A stretch of 64,000 nucleotides of DNA from PALSA-612 sp963776375. GTDB taxonomy: Bacteria > Actinomycetota > Thermoleophilia > Gaiellales > Gaiellaceae. This document shows positions 7,664 to 16,817 of this stretch, piece by piece. Location of the stretch: NCBI GenBank assembly GCA_963776375.1, contig CAVZMF010000002.1:248001-312000 (forward strand), in the 5' to 3' direction. Every line of letters begins with the position of its first letter. The stretch's first letter is position 1. The notes beneath the pieces are model-generated. The model did not search any database. It saw only the letters and a list, made by a program, of their open reading frames with translations, and had not been told where the DNA came from. The position numbers were made by a program, and so were the translations under genes.

Positions 7664-9071
7664 ATGGACTGTGACGTTGCCGTTCTCGGCGGCGGGCCGG
7701 GAGGCTACACGGCCGCGATCCGTGCGGCGCAGCTCGGCGCTCGGGCGGTGTGCATCGACAAGGAGCCGGAGCTCGGCGGCACGTGCCTGCGCATCGGCTG
7801 CATTCCGACCAAGGCGTGGGTGCAGACGGCGCACGCAATGCACGAGGCGGCCGAGAACTTCGCCAAGTTCGGCGTGAACGTGAGCGAGCCGCAACTCGAC
7901 ATGGCGCACCGCGAACGAGTGGAAGGCGGGGGTTGTCAAGCAGATGACGAGCGGCGTCGCGTTCCTGTTCAAGGCCTTCGGCGTCGAGTGGGTGAAGGGC
8001 GTCGGCCGCTTCGAGGACGCGAACACGATCGCGGTCGAGGGCGGGGAGGACGTCACGTTCAAGAGCGCGATCGTCGCCACCGGCTCGTTCCCGCTGCGCC
8101 CGCCCATCCCCGGCCTCGACTCGCCGAAGTGCGTCGACTCGGAGGGCTTGCTCGCGCAGGAGCAGGTGCCGGCACGCCTCGTCGTCCTCGGCGGCGGGAT
8201 CATCGGCTGCGAGTTCGCCTCGATCTTCCAGCGCTTCGGCTCCGAGGTGACGATCGTCGAGATGCTCCCGAGCCTGATCCCGCAGGAGGACGAGGACGCG
8301 ACCAAGGAGCTCGCGAAACAGTTCAAGCGCCGCGGGATCACGGTCCACACCGGCAAGCAGTGCACGCAGGTCGACGACCACGGCTCGCACCTGACCGTGC
8401 ACTTCGGTGACGGGGAAGTCGTGGACGCCGATCTGATGCTCGTCTCCGTCGGCCGCGGCCCTGTCGTCGAGGGTCTCGGGCTCGAGGAGATCGGCGTCCA
8501 GCTCGACCCTCGCAAGGGCATCGCCGCCGACGAGCACCGGCGCACGACAGTCCCGCACATCTACGCCGTCGGCGACTGTGCCGGCTACTGGCAGCTCGCA
8601 CACACCGCTTTCCGAGAGGGCGAGGTGGCGGCGGAGAACGCGCTCGGTCACGAGGCCGTGGTCAGCGACCGCGCGGTGCCGCGGCCGATCTACACCGATC
8701 CGGAGATCGCCGGCGTCGGGCTGACCGAGGCCGCGGCGCGCGAGCAGTACGGGGACGCGGTCGCCACCGGCATGTTCCCGTGGGTCGCGAACGCGCGCGC
8801 CGTGATGCAGGCGGCGACTGTGGGCTGGGTCAAGTCGATCCACGAGACGCGGTACGGCGAGCTGCTCGGGCTCGTCATCGTCGGCCCGCACGCGACCGAC
8901 CTGATCGAGGCCGGCGTCGTCGCGCTCGACGCGGAGGCGACGGTCGAGACGGTCGCCGACGGGATGGCGCCGCACCCGACGCTGTCCGAGGCGATCAAGG
9001 AAGCCGGCCTGGTGGCGCTCGGCCGGGCGATCCACCTGCCGCCCAAACGTAAGGCTGCCGCGCCTGCCTAG
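7664..9071 (+). pseudogene. lpd: dihydrolipoyl dehydrogenase (E3), one frameshift
   Basis: FAD-dependent E3 of the 2-oxoacid dehydrogenase complexes. ATG 7664 follows GGGAGAGGG. The N-terminal piece has the FAD motif GGGPGGYTAAIRAAQLG and the redox disulfide GGTCLRIGCIPTK. The frame shifts by one base near 7905-7913 (before NEWKAGVVKQM). The rest, from MTSGVAFLF, carries the NAD-binding LGGGIIGCEFASIF, AVGDCAG, and the catalytic His-Glu in HPTLSEA. Joined length is about 469 residues, normal for E3. No E1/E2 genes are adjacent. A likely sequencing indel, since every motif is intact. Confidence 0.85.
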
Positions 9072-9108
9072 GCTGCGCTAGCCTCGCACCAACGAAAGGA
9101 GCTCCGTC

Positions 9109-9237
9109 GTGAGTATCTTCAACAAGAAGTCTGCGTTCATCGCCGCGCTGATCGGGGTCATCTTCTTCTGGCGCAAGAAGAAGAAGTCCGGGCCGCCCGA
9201 GACCGGCGACACCGGCCAGACCGGCGAAACCGTCTGA
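9109..9237 (+). CDS. 42-residue membrane protein, unknown function
   Basis: GTG 9109 is preceded by AAAGGAG at 9094-9100. MSIFNKKSAFIAALIGVIFF is a single hydrophobic helix, followed by KKKK and a PETGDTGQTGETV tail. The strong ribosome binding site makes a real small gene likely. Function unknown. Confidence 0.55.
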   Translation: MSIFNKKSAFIAALIGVIFFWRKKKKSGPPETGDTGQTGETV

Positions 9238-9318
9238 TCCGAGAACGCTCTCCGCTCGGCGTCCGTCGCCGAGCCCGAATCACCGGCTCCGGGACGACCG
9301 CACTGACGAACAGCAGGC

Positions 9319-10003
9319 ATGACATCTGGCCGGCCTCCGGCTGGCCGACCACTCCGGACGACCTCATCCAGGCTCAGGAGGCGCTCGCGCGGGCCGTGCT
9401 GGACGCCGTGGCGGCCGCTCGGACGCTTTCGCGTGGGCGCGTGCTACGCCTGCTTCGCGCAGGCCGAGCCCGGGCGAGGCATGCCGGACGACACCGGCTG
9501 GGCCGCCGCCGCGCTGGGTGGCGAGATCGCCGTGACGAGTGCCGTCAGCCCGGAGGGCTACGAGCCCGGCATGCTCGCGCTCCGCGAGGGCCCGCTGCTC
9601 GAGGCGGCCGTCCGCGGCCTGCCGGAGCTGCCGGATGCGCTGCTCGTCGACGCCACGGGGCGCGACCATCCGCGCCGCGCCGGCCTCGCGCTCCACCTCG
9701 GCGCCGTACTCGGCATTCCCACCGTCGGCCTCACCGACCGGCCGCTGCGCGCCGTGGGCGAGGAACCGGCCGACGAGCGCGGCGCGGCGTCGCCGCTCGT
9801 CCTCGAGGGCGAGCGGGTCGGCTACCTGCTGCGGACCAGGCAGGGTACGCGGCCGATCTGCGTCCACGCCGCCTGGCGGACGATGCCGGAGGCGGCGCTC
9901 GAGGTCGTCCTCTCCGTCAGCGGGCCGATGCGGACGCCCGAGCCGCTGCGCGCCGCCCGGACGGCGGCGCGCGTCGCCCGCGGCCGCGAACCTCCGCGGG
10001 TAG
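9319..10003 (+). pseudogene. endonuclease V-like protein, frameshifted
   Basis: The core matches endonuclease V (deoxyinosine 3' endonuclease) in LREGPLLEAAVR, DALLVDATGRDHPRR and GLALHLGAVLGIPTVG, which hold the Glu and second Asp of the active site. The first Asp region reads VGACYACF, with cysteine where Asp is usual. The N-terminal piece (DIWPASGWPTTPDD...QAQEALARA) is in another frame, so an indel lies near 9385-9400. The start could be ATG 9319 with a second small shift. The end is uncertain: the main frame runs on into dnaE, while a stop at 10003 is reached if one base is shifted near 9985. Confidence 0.6.
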
Positions 10004-10040
10004 GCCGGCCGTCGGGTCCGGGTGCGACAATGGGCGTCCC

Positions 10041-13000
10041 GTGGCCGCGCCCTACGTCCACCTGCACGTCCACTCCGAGTACTCGATCCTCGACGGGGCA
10101 TGCCGGATCCCCGAGCTGGCCGCGCGCGCGGCCGAGCTGGAGATGCCCGCCGTCGCGCTCACCGACCACGGCTCGCTCGCGGGCGCGGTCGAGCTGTACC
10201 GGGAGGCCCGCAAGCAGGGAGTCAAGCCGATCGTCGGCTGCGAGGTCTACCTCGCCGACGACCGGCACGCGCAGGCCAAGGGCTACGCGCACCTGACCCT
10301 CCTGGCCGAGTCGAACGAGGGCTACGCGAACCTGATCAAGCTCTCCTCGCTCGGCTACCTCGAGGGCTACTACTACAAGCCGCGCGTCGACTGGGAGCTG
10401 CTCGAGCGGCACGCGGCCGGGCTCGTCTGCCTGTCCGGCTGCCTCTCGGGTCGCGTCTCACGGGCGCTCGAGGAGAACCGGCCCGCCGACGCGGCCGCCG
10501 ATCTCGACCGGCTCGTCCAGGTCTTCGGCCGCGACTCCACCTACGTCGAGATCCAGAACGCCGGCCTCGACGCGCAGGCGCGGATCAACCCGCTCCTGGC
10601 CGGCCTCGCGGCCGACACCGGCCTGCCGCTCGTCGCCACCGGCGACGTCCACTACCTGCGCCACGAGGACGCGCGCGCCCACGAGGCGCTGCTCTGCATC
10701 CAGTCCGGCGACTCGCTGAAGAACCCGAACCACTGGAAGTTCGACACCGACCAGTTCTACTTCAAGACCCCGGCGGAGATGGCGGCCGACTTCCCGGACG
10801 ACCCTGAGGCGCTCACCCGGACGCTCGAGATCGCCGAGCGCTGCTCGGTCGAGATCGAGCTCGGGCAGATCCTGCTGCCGAAGTTCCCGCTGCCCGAGGG
10901 CCGCGACGCGTTCGACGAACTCGTCGCGCAGTGCGAGGACGGCCTGCGCGCGCGCTACGGCACCGAGACCCCCGAGCTGCGCGAGCGGCTCCAGTTCGAG
11001 CTGAAGACGATCCGCGAGATGGGCTTCGCCGACTACTTCCTGATCGTCTCCGACTTCGTCCGCTTCGCGAAGCGGAACGGCGTCACCGTTGGCCCCGGCC
11101 GCGGCTCGGCGGCCGGCAGCCTCGCCGCCTACTGCCTCGAGATCACCGACCTCGACCCGATGCGCTTCGGGCTGCTCTTCGAGCGCTTCCTCAACCCGGC
11201 CCGCAAGGACCTGCCGGACATGGACATCGACTTCGCCGTCGCCGGCCGCGACCGCGTGATCAACTACGTCGCCGAGAAATACGGCCGCGACCGCGTCGCC
11301 CAGATCATCACCTTCTCGACGATGATGGCCCGCGCCGCCGTCCGCGACGCCGGTCGCGTGCTCGAGATCCCGTACGGCACCGTCGACCGCATCGCCAAGC
11401 TGATCCCGGAGGGTCCGAAGGTCTACCTCGACGAGTGCCTCAAGAACGGGCAGGAGCTGCGCTCCGCCTACGACGCCGACCCGCTCGTGCGAGAGATCGT
11501 CGACCTCGCCAGGCCGCTCGAGGGGCTCGTCCGCGCCGACTCCATCCACGCCGCCGGCGTCGTGATCGCCGACAGGCCGCTGACGGACGTCGTGCCGCTG
11601 CAGCAGAAGGGCTCCGAGCAGGAGGTCGTCACGCAGCTCGCGATGGGCGACGTCGTCGAACTCGGCCTGCTGAAGATGGACTTCCTCGGCCTCCGGAACC
11701 TGGACGTGATCGACGAGACCGTGGAGCTGATCGGCGGCGGCTTCGAGATCGACGCAATCGCGCTGGACGATCGCAAGACCTACGAGATGCTCGCGCGCGG
11801 AGACGCGACGGGCGTCTTCCAGTTCGAGTCGTCCGGTATGCGGGAAGCCTTGCGACAGGTCAAGCCGACAGAGTTCGACGACCTGGTGGCGCTCGTCGCT
11901 CTCTATCGGCCCGGCCCGATGACATACATCCCGTCCTACGCCCGGCGGAAGAACGGGCAGGAGGCGGTCTCGTACATCGACCCGCGTCTCGAGCCGATCA
12001 CGAGCGATTCGTACGGGATCTGCATATACCAGGAGCAGTACATGCGGATCGCCAAGGAGATCGCCGGCTTCACGCCCGCCGAGGCCGAGACCCTGCGGTA
12101 CGCGATCGGCAAGAAGGTGCACGAGCTGATGCAGTCGCTCGAGGGCAAGTTCCGCGAGGGGTGCGCGGCCTCTGGGACGACCGAGGCGGTCATCCAGCAG
12201 CTCTGGAGCGACATGCAGCAGTCCAAGGACTACTCGTTCAACAAGGCGCACTCGGCCTGCTACGCCCTCATCGCCTACCGCACGGCCTACCTGAAGGCGC
12301 ACTACCCGGCCCAGTACATGGCCGCGCTGATCTCGTCCGTGATGAACACGAAGGACCGCGTGCCCTTCTACGTCAACGCCTGCCACGAGATGGGCATCGA
12401 GGTACTGCCGCCCGACGTGAACGCCTCGCAGGTCGACTTCGCCGTCGTCGAGGGGAAGATCCGCTTCGGCCTGAACGCGGTCAAGAACGTGGGCGAGTCC
12501 GCGTGCCGCGCGATCGTCGCCGCGCGCGCCGACGGCGGGCCGTTCGCGTCGATCTGGGAATTCACCGACCGCGTCGACCCGCAGGTCGTGAACAAGCGCG
12601 CGCTCGAGTCGCTCGTCAAGTGCGGCGCGCTCGACTCGACCGGCGCGTCGCGGAGGGGCATGCTCGACGTGCTCGAGCATGCGCTGCAGTGGGGCGGGCG
12701 CCAGCAGGCCGACCGGCTCGCCGGCCAGTCGTCGATTTTCGACCTCGGCGAGGACGAAGGCCCGGCGCCGCAGCGCGCGCACCACCCACCGATCGCGCCC
12801 GACGAGTACGAGAAGGCCGAGCTCCTGCGCCTCGAGAAGGAGACGCTCGGCCTGTACGTGTCCGAGCATCCGCTCGACGCCGTCCGCGACCAGCTGCGCC
12901 GCCGCGTCGACATCCCGCTGGCCGAGCTCGAGCGGCGCCGCGACGGCGAGGTGCTGACGATCGCCGGAATCGTCTCGACGCTCAAGCAGCTGACGACGAA

Positions 13001-13433
13001 GAAGGGCGATCCGATGGTGTTCGCCCGGCTCGACGACCTCACCGGGAACGCCGAGGTCGTCGTCTTCAACTCGGTCTATGCGGCGTCACGCGAGCTGCTC
13101 GAGGCCGACCGCATCCTCGTCGTCAAGGGTCGCGTCGACCACAAGCAGGAGGGAGAGACGAAGCTGATCGCGATCGAGGTGAGCGAGTTCGAGGTCACCC
13201 GGCCGGCGGAGGAGGTGCGCTTGAAGGTGGACGCGCGGCGCGCTCCGGCCGGCATCGTGCGCGACCTCTCGCACGTCGTGAAGGACTTCCCGGGCGACGC
13301 GAAGGTCGTCCTCGCCGTCGAGACCTCGGACGGGATGAAGACGCTCGAGCTCGGCCCCGGCTACCGCGTCGCGCCGGTGCCGGACTTCTACGCCGAGATC
13401 AAGGCGCTTCTCGGCGAGGCAGCCGTTTCCTAG
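10041..13433 (+). CDS. dnaE: DNA polymerase III alpha subunit (DnaE1 type)
   Basis: Replicative polymerase catalytic subunit, 1130 residues. An N-terminal PHP domain (HLHVHSEYSILDG, ALTDHGSLAG) is followed by the C-family polymerase core with GRGSAAGS and the catalytic aspartates in PDMDIDF, then a helix-hairpin-helix region, and an OB fold near residues 970-1050 (LTIAGIVSTLKQLTTKKGDP). GTG 10041 puts the PHP motif at the very N-terminus; GACAAT lies 9 nt upstream as a possible -10. The stop at 13431 is followed by half of a hairpin that an IS element has split. Confidence 0.97.
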   Translation: MAAPYVHLHVHSEYSILDGACRIPELAARAAELEMPAVALTDHGSLAGAVELYREARKQGVKPIVGCEVYLADDRHAQAKGYAHLTLLAESNEGYANLIKLSSLGYLEGYYYKPRVDWELLERHAAGLVCLSGCLSGRVSRALEENRPADAAADLDRLVQVFGRDSTYVEIQNAGLDAQARINPLLAGLAADTGLPLVATGDVHYLRHEDARAHEALLCIQSGDSLKNPNHWKFDTDQFYFKTPAEMAADFPDDPEALTRTLEIAERCSVEIELGQILLPKFPLPEGRDAFDELVAQCEDGLRARYGTETPELRERLQFELKTIREMGFADYFLIVSDFVRFAKRNGVTVGPGRGSAAGSLAAYCLEITDLDPMRFGLLFERFLNPARKDLPDMDIDFAVAGRDRVINYVAEKYGRDRVAQIITFSTMMARAAVRDAGRVLEIPYGTVDRIAKLIPEGPKVYLDECLKNGQELRSAYDADPLVREIVDLARPLEGLVRADSIHAAGVVIADRPLTDVVPLQQKGSEQEVVTQLAMGDVVELGLLKMDFLGLRNLDVIDETVELIGGGFEIDAIALDDRKTYEMLARGDATGVFQFESSGMREALRQVKPTEFDDLVALVALYRPGPMTYIPSYARRKNGQEAVSYIDPRLEPITSDSYGICIYQEQYMRIAKEIAGFTPAEAETLRYAIGKKVHELMQSLEGKFREGCAASGTTEAVIQQLWSDMQQSKDYSFNKAHSACYALIAYRTAYLKAHYPAQYMAALISSVMNTKDRVPFYVNACHEMGIEVLPPDVNASQVDFAVVEGKIRFGLNAVKNVGESACRAIVAARADGGPFASIWEFTDRVDPQVVNKRALESLVKCGALDSTGASRRGMLDVLEHALQWGGRQQADRLAGQSSIFDLGEDEGPAPQRAHHPPIAPDEYEKAELLRLEKETLGLYVSEHPLDAVRDQLRRRVDIPLAELERRRDGEVLTIAGIVSTLKQLTTKKGDPMVFARLDDLTGNAEVVVFNSVYAASRELLEADRILVVKGRVDHKQEGETKLIAIEVSEFEVTRPAEEVRLKVDARRAPAGIVRDLSHVVKDFPGDAKVVLAVETSDGMKTLELGPGYRVAPVPDFYAEIKALLGEAAVS

Positions 13434-13450
13434 CGCGGGGAAACGGCCGG
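13434..13450 (+). repeat. left half of dnaE terminator hairpin (repeat family copy A), ending in target duplication
   Basis: CGCGGGGAAA followed by CGGCCGG. Joined to 14457 onward it rebuilds a hairpin whose loop is CGGCCGG. That heptamer appears on both sides of the IS and is read as its target-site duplication. Confidence 0.7.
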
Positions 13451-14456
13451 TCATGCTTATCCGCTCTGCTCCGCGAGGCCGTTTGGCGGCTGGCGGCGGG
13501 TGATCTGGCGGTATGGGGTGGGCTGGTGGACGGTGCCGAGTCCCAGGAGCGTTTGGAAGCCGGCGAGAGGCGTGCGGCGGCGATTGTGGCGGAAGACGAA
13601 CTCGTTTAGGTAGACGTGGAGGTGCTTGGGCGAGACGCCGTGGTGGGTGCCCTGCAGCCAGGTCTTGAGGTTGGAGAGCGCGCGGTGTGCGCGCGGCAGC
13701 ACCCATTGGCGGTCGGGAAAGCGCTCGTGCTGGATGTGTGGCCGGTGGTCGAAGCCGGCGGCGCGCAAGCCGGTGTAGCCGGCCCAGCCGTCGGTGTGCA
13801 CGATCGTGCCGGCGGCCGCGTTCGAGCGGACGAAGGAGGTGAGCGAGTGCGCGGAGGGATCGGGCAGCAACTGCAGCCGCAGACGCCCCGAGCCGTTGCC
13901 GCGCACCTCGACCGCGACCCCGACAAGCGGCTTGCCGTCGCGCTGGCGGCGGCCGCGGAGATCGGTGTCGCGGCCGCCCAGGTAGCCCTCGTCGACCTCG
14001 ACCTCCTGGGTGAGCGGCTCTCGCTCCGGTGCGACCATCGCACGTCGCAGCTTGTGCAGGAGCGTCCACGCGGTCTCGTAGCGCGAGATGCCGAGCTGGC
14101 GTTGCAGCTGCAAGGCTGAGACCCCAGGCCCGTGCGTCGCGACCAAGTAGGCGGCCCAGAACCACAGCGTCAACGGCAGCCGCGTCTTATGCATCACCGT
14201 TCCCGCCGTCACCGACGTCTGCCGGCCGCAACCCCGGCACTGCCATAGGTGCCGGCGATGCTCGACACCGATGTCGCCACCGCCACAGACCGGGCAGCGG
14301 AACCCCTCCGGCCAACGCGACGCAAACAGATACGCCCGGCATGCTGCTTCGTCCGGAAACCGACGCTGGAACTCAATCACCGAACGCGGAAAGTCCGGAC
14401 GCAGCACGCCACGAAGCTACGAACCGTCCCGGACGGAGCTAACCGGATAAGCATGA
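13451..14456 (-). mobile_element. IS1595-family insertion sequence, about 1006 bp
   Basis: Imperfect terminal inverted repeats begin TCATGCTTATCCG on both ends, diverge for 4 nt, and match again at GCTCCG. CGGCCGG flanks both ends (13444-13450 and 14457-14463). One intact transposase lies inside on the minus strand. The element looks recent because ends, duplication and transposase are all intact. Confidence 0.85.
13457..14407 (-). CDS. IS1595-family (ISXO2-like) transposase
   Basis: 316 residues, GTG start at 14407. The N-terminus has the zinc ribbon typical of the family (CPVCGGGDIG...WQCRGCGRQTS, residues about 38-60). The DDE-type core follows: EVDEGYLGG (first acidic residue), HTDGWAGY (second), then LSNLKTWLQGTHHGVSPKHLHVYLNEFVFRHNRR, which holds the third catalytic position and the closing motif of the family. 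Length is normal for IS1595, and the stop codon lies inside the left terminal repeat. Confidence 0.92.
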   Translation of the reverse strand: MLRPDFPRSVIEFQRRFPDEAACRAYLFASRWPEGFRCPVCGGGDIGVEHRRHLWQCRGCGRQTSVTAGTVMHKTRLPLTLWFWAAYLVATHGPGVSALQLQRQLGISRYETAWTLLHKLRRAMVAPEREPLTQEVEVDEGYLGGRDTDLRGRRQRDGKPLVGVAVEVRGNGSGRLRLQLLPDPSAHSLTSFVRSNAAAGTIVHTDGWAGYTGLRAAGFDHRPHIQHERFPDRQWVLPRAHRALSNLKTWLQGTHHGVSPKHLHVYLNEFVFRHNRRRTPLAGFQTLLGLGTVHQPTPYRQITRRQPPNGLAEQSG

Positions 14457-14560
14457 CGGCCGGTTTCCCCCGCGGGCCCCCTTCCCCCTCTCGTCGTGTG
14501 ACGGGCGGCTCGAGCTGCGCCGCGGCAGAGCCACGGCTCCGCAGCTTCTCGGGACGCGTG
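14457..14560 (+). repeat. dispersed hairpin repeat, copy A (right part)
   Basis: After the target duplication come TTTCCCCCGCG, then GGGCCCCCTTCCCC, CTCGAGCTGCGCCGCGGC, AGAGCCACGGCTCCGC and GACGCGTGGCGGT. The same order of blocks follows rpmB (51391-51510), and a weaker version follows cmk. No gene is seen between here and 14592. Confidence 0.65.
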
Positions 14561-14591
14561 GCGGTTTGTCATGAACCGACTACGAGTGGTG

Positions 14592-14777
14592 TTACGAGCG
14601 GTCCGCGGGCGGCTCGTCGCTCTCGGGCGGCGGGTCGGGATGGTGGTGCTTGGCCACCTGCTCCTCCGTCCACTCCTTCTCGTCCTCGGGGGCGATGCCC
14701 TGCTCGGCGAGCTCGACCGTGAGCTGGTCGCGGTCTCGGACAAACCGCTTCAGGCTCAGCCAGTCGAACCGGCCCAT
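14592..14777 (-). CDS. 61-residue acidic protein of unknown function
   Basis: Starts at ATG 14777, which overlaps the stop of the upstream glyoxalase-like gene as TGATG, so translation is probably coupled. MGRFDWLSLKRFVRDRDQ is followed by an acidic middle (EDEKEWTEEQ) and a His/Pro-rich tail (KHHHPDPPPESDEPPADRS). No domain recognised. Confidence 0.55.
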   Translation of the reverse strand: MGRFDWLSLKRFVRDRDQLTVELAEQGIAPEDEKEWTEEQVAKHHHPDPPPESDEPPADRS

Positions 14778-15208
14778 CAGTCCGCCAGCCCCTTGGCGCG
14801 CAGCTCGCCGCGCGCCTGCTCCGACTTCTCGAGGCCGCCGAGGCCCATGCCCTCGAGGATCCGCGGCGCCTTCGTGAACTGGACGTCGCGGTAGTCGACG
14901 ACCTGCCAGTGGTTGCCCCACGGATCGAGGAAGTCGTTGTCCGCGAGCATCGTCGCCCCTGCTGACGCCGCGCGCGCCAGCGTCTCCTCGCGTCCGTCGA
15001 CGACGAGCCCGATGTGCCGGTGCTCGTCCGGAGGCTGCGACCGGCCCGCTGACAGCGCGATGAACTGGTCGCCGAGGTCGATGAAGGCCATCGTCCGGCC
15101 GCGCCCGCGCAGCCTGACCTCGTCGAAGATCCGATCGAAGAACTGCAGCGCCTCGTCGATCGACGCGACCTCGACGGCGACGTGGTTGATGCCGACGGCG
15201 CGGGGCAT
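14777..15208 (-). CDS. VOC-family (glyoxalase/bleomycin-resistance-like) protein
   Basis: 143 residues. Two beta-alpha-beta-beta-beta halves are visible: GINHVAVEVASIDEALQFF and, later, HIGLVVDGREETLARA, ending DPWGNHWQVVDY, a classic vicinal-oxygen-chelate C-terminal strand. ATG 15208 was chosen because the domain begins directly after it and TACGCT lies 8 nt upstream as a possible -10. The enzymatic reaction cannot be told from sequence. Divergent from the sigma-factor gene with almost no space between. Confidence 0.75.
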   Translation of the reverse strand: MPRAVGINHVAVEVASIDEALQFFDRIFDEVRLRGRGRTMAFIDLGDQFIALSAGRSQPPDEHRHIGLVVDGREETLARAASAGATMLADNDFLDPWGNHWQVVDYRDVQFTKAPRILEGMGLGGLEKSEQARGELRAKGLAD

Positions 15209-15213
15209 GGAAC

Positions 15214-15807
15214 GTGAGCGTAGCGTCAGGTGTACTAGCGAGGGTGGTGGGCCGGCCACTTCCCGAGACGGAGCTCGTCGCCCGCGCGAAGAAGGGCGAC
15301 GCCGCCGCATACGAGGAGCTCGTGCGCGCACACCAGGCAATCGCATTCCGAACCGCCTACCTCCTCGCCGGGGACGAGACCGACGCGCAGGAGGCCGCGC
15401 AGGACGCGTTCGTCAAGGCGTACCGCGCACTCGGCCGCTTCCGCGCCGGCGCGCCGTTCCGTCCCTGGCTGCTCAGCATCGTCGCCAACGAGGCCAGGAA
15501 CCGCCGCCGCTCGGCCGGCCGTCGGCAGGCGCTCGCGCTCCGCGCCGCGGCGGACGCGGCCCCGGGGGACGCGGCCCCGTCCCCCGAGGCGGCGGTCGTC
15601 TCGGCGGAGCGGAGGCAGGAGCTGCTCGCGGCGCTCGGCCGGCTCGGCGACGACCACCGCGACGTGCTCGCCTGCCGCTACCTGCTCGAGCTCTCCGAGG
15701 AGGAGACGGCGGCCGCGCTCGGCCTCCGCCGGGGCACGGTCAAGTCACGGCTGGCGCGGGCGCTCGAGCGGCTGCGCGCCGAGCTTCAGAAGGAGCTCGA
15801 TGGCTGA
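15214..15807 (+). CDS. ECF-type RNA polymerase sigma factor
   Basis: 197 residues from GTG 15214; GTG 15244 or 15247 are alternatives that leave more room for a promoter. Region 2 is in LVARAKKGDAAAYEELVRAHQ...FRTAYLLAGDETDAQEAAQDAFVKAYRAL, and region 4 in ALGRLGDDHRDVLACRYLLELSEEETAAALGLRRGTVKSRLARALERL. The downstream gene overlaps by 8 nt and encodes a one-helix membrane protein that is likely its anti-sigma factor. Confidence 0.88.
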   Translation: MSVASGVLARVVGRPLPETELVARAKKGDAAAYEELVRAHQAIAFRTAYLLAGDETDAQEAAQDAFVKAYRALGRFRAGAPFRPWLLSIVANEARNRRRSAGRRQALALRAAADAAPGDAAPSPEAAVVSAERRQELLAALGRLGDDHRDVLACRYLLELSEEETAAALGLRRGTVKSRLARALERLRAELQKELDG

Positions 15808-16471
15808 GCTCGAGCGGGATCTCCGCGCCATGGCGGCATACGTCGACCTCCCGGCCGAGCGCGACCTGTGGCCGGCCGTCCAGGCGCGGCTCGGAGATCG
15901 GCGCCCGACGCCGTGGCTGCGCAGCGCGGTCGTCGTCGCCGCAGCGGTCGCCCTGGCGGTCGGCATCGCCTTCGCGGTCCCGCCGGCCCGCGGCGCCATC
16001 CTCCGCTTCTTCGGCCTCGAGGGCGTGAGCATCGTCCGCGTCGAGAAGCTGCCGAGCGTCCCCAGGCTGCCCGCCGTGTTCGGCACGCGGACGACGCTCG
16101 ACGCGGCGGAGCGGCGCGTCGGCTTCCGCCCGCTCCTGCCGGACATCGGTCCGCCGGCGAAGGTCTTCACCGACTACTCGAACCAGGCGGTGCTCCTCCT
16201 GTACGGGCGCCCGCGCCCGCTGCGCCTCGAGGAGACCGGCATCGGCATCTTCCAGAAGCTCGTCTCCGGCCAACAGCGCGTCGAGCGGGTCAGCGTCGGC
16301 GGCAATCCGGGTGTCTGGCTCCCGGACGCGCACGTTGTCGGCGACTTCTTCGACCAGCCGCGCATGTCCGGAAGCGCCCTGCTCTGGGAGCGCGACGGCA
16401 TCACCCTCCGGCTCGAGGGCCGCCTCACGAAGGCCGAGGCGCTGCGGATCGCCCGGAGCACCTCGCGCTGA
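15800..16471 (+). CDS. membrane protein, probable anti-sigma factor of the ECF pair
   Basis: 223 residues; its ATG overlaps the sigma gene's end. A short cytoplasmic N-terminus (to about residue 40) precedes one transmembrane helix, SAVVVAAAVALAVGIAFAV. The rest would be outside the membrane and ends in a DUF4367-like stretch (GGNPGVWLPD..., LLWERDGITLRLEG, then KAEALRIARS). No zinc-binding HxxxCxxC motif is seen. The anti-sigma role is inferred from gene order and topology. Confidence 0.65.
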   Translation: MAELERDLRAMAAYVDLPAERDLWPAVQARLGDRRPTPWLRSAVVVAAAVALAVGIAFAVPPARGAILRFFGLEGVSIVRVEKLPSVPRLPAVFGTRTTLDAAERRVGFRPLLPDIGPPAKVFTDYSNQAVLLLYGRPRPLRLEETGIGIFQKLVSGQQRVERVSVGGNPGVWLPDAHVVGDFFDQPRMSGSALLWERDGITLRLEGRLTKAEALRIARSTSR

Positions 16472-16574
16472 TCAGTTCACGGAATCGACCCGCTTCGTCC
16501 GCTGATCCCCCGTCCGAGGGACATCCAATGAGGGTCGGCGGACGAATGTAGAGAGACAAGATCTGGAGGTAGCG

Positions 16575-16778
16575 GTGTCCGTCACCGAAGTTCAAGAGCT
16601 GGAAGAGACCGAGTCGGAGCGCGTCGAGCGCTGGCGGGCCGGGGAGCTCGAGCGGGCGGGCTACGAGCTGAGCGCCGCGGCCGTGCTCGCCGCCTCGCCC
16701 GCCGTCGACCTCCACCTCGCTGTCGACCTGCTCATGCGCGGCTGTCCGCAGGACACCGCCATGCAAATCTTGCTCTAG
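16575..16778 (+). CDS. 67-residue protein, unknown function
   Basis: GTG 16575 follows GGAGG. The helical sequence ESERVERWRAGELERAGY...AVDLHLAVDLLMRGCPQDTAMQILL is an amphipathic, mostly alpha-helical protein with a conserved-looking RGCP motif. I recall similar small proteins in Thermoleophilia genomes but know no role. It stands alone between the anti-sigma gene and lgt. Confidence 0.6.
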   Translation: MSVTEVQELEETESERVERWRAGELERAGYELSAAAVLAASPAVDLHLAVDLLMRGCPQDTAMQILL

Positions 16779-16817
16779 AGCCCGGCCTCCGGGGACGCGG
16801 GCAGAATCACGCTGCGC

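Noticed and set aside
11000..13000. Long open frames on the minus strand within dnaE
   Set aside because: High GC makes antisense frames long by chance; the products lack motifs and dnaE is certain.
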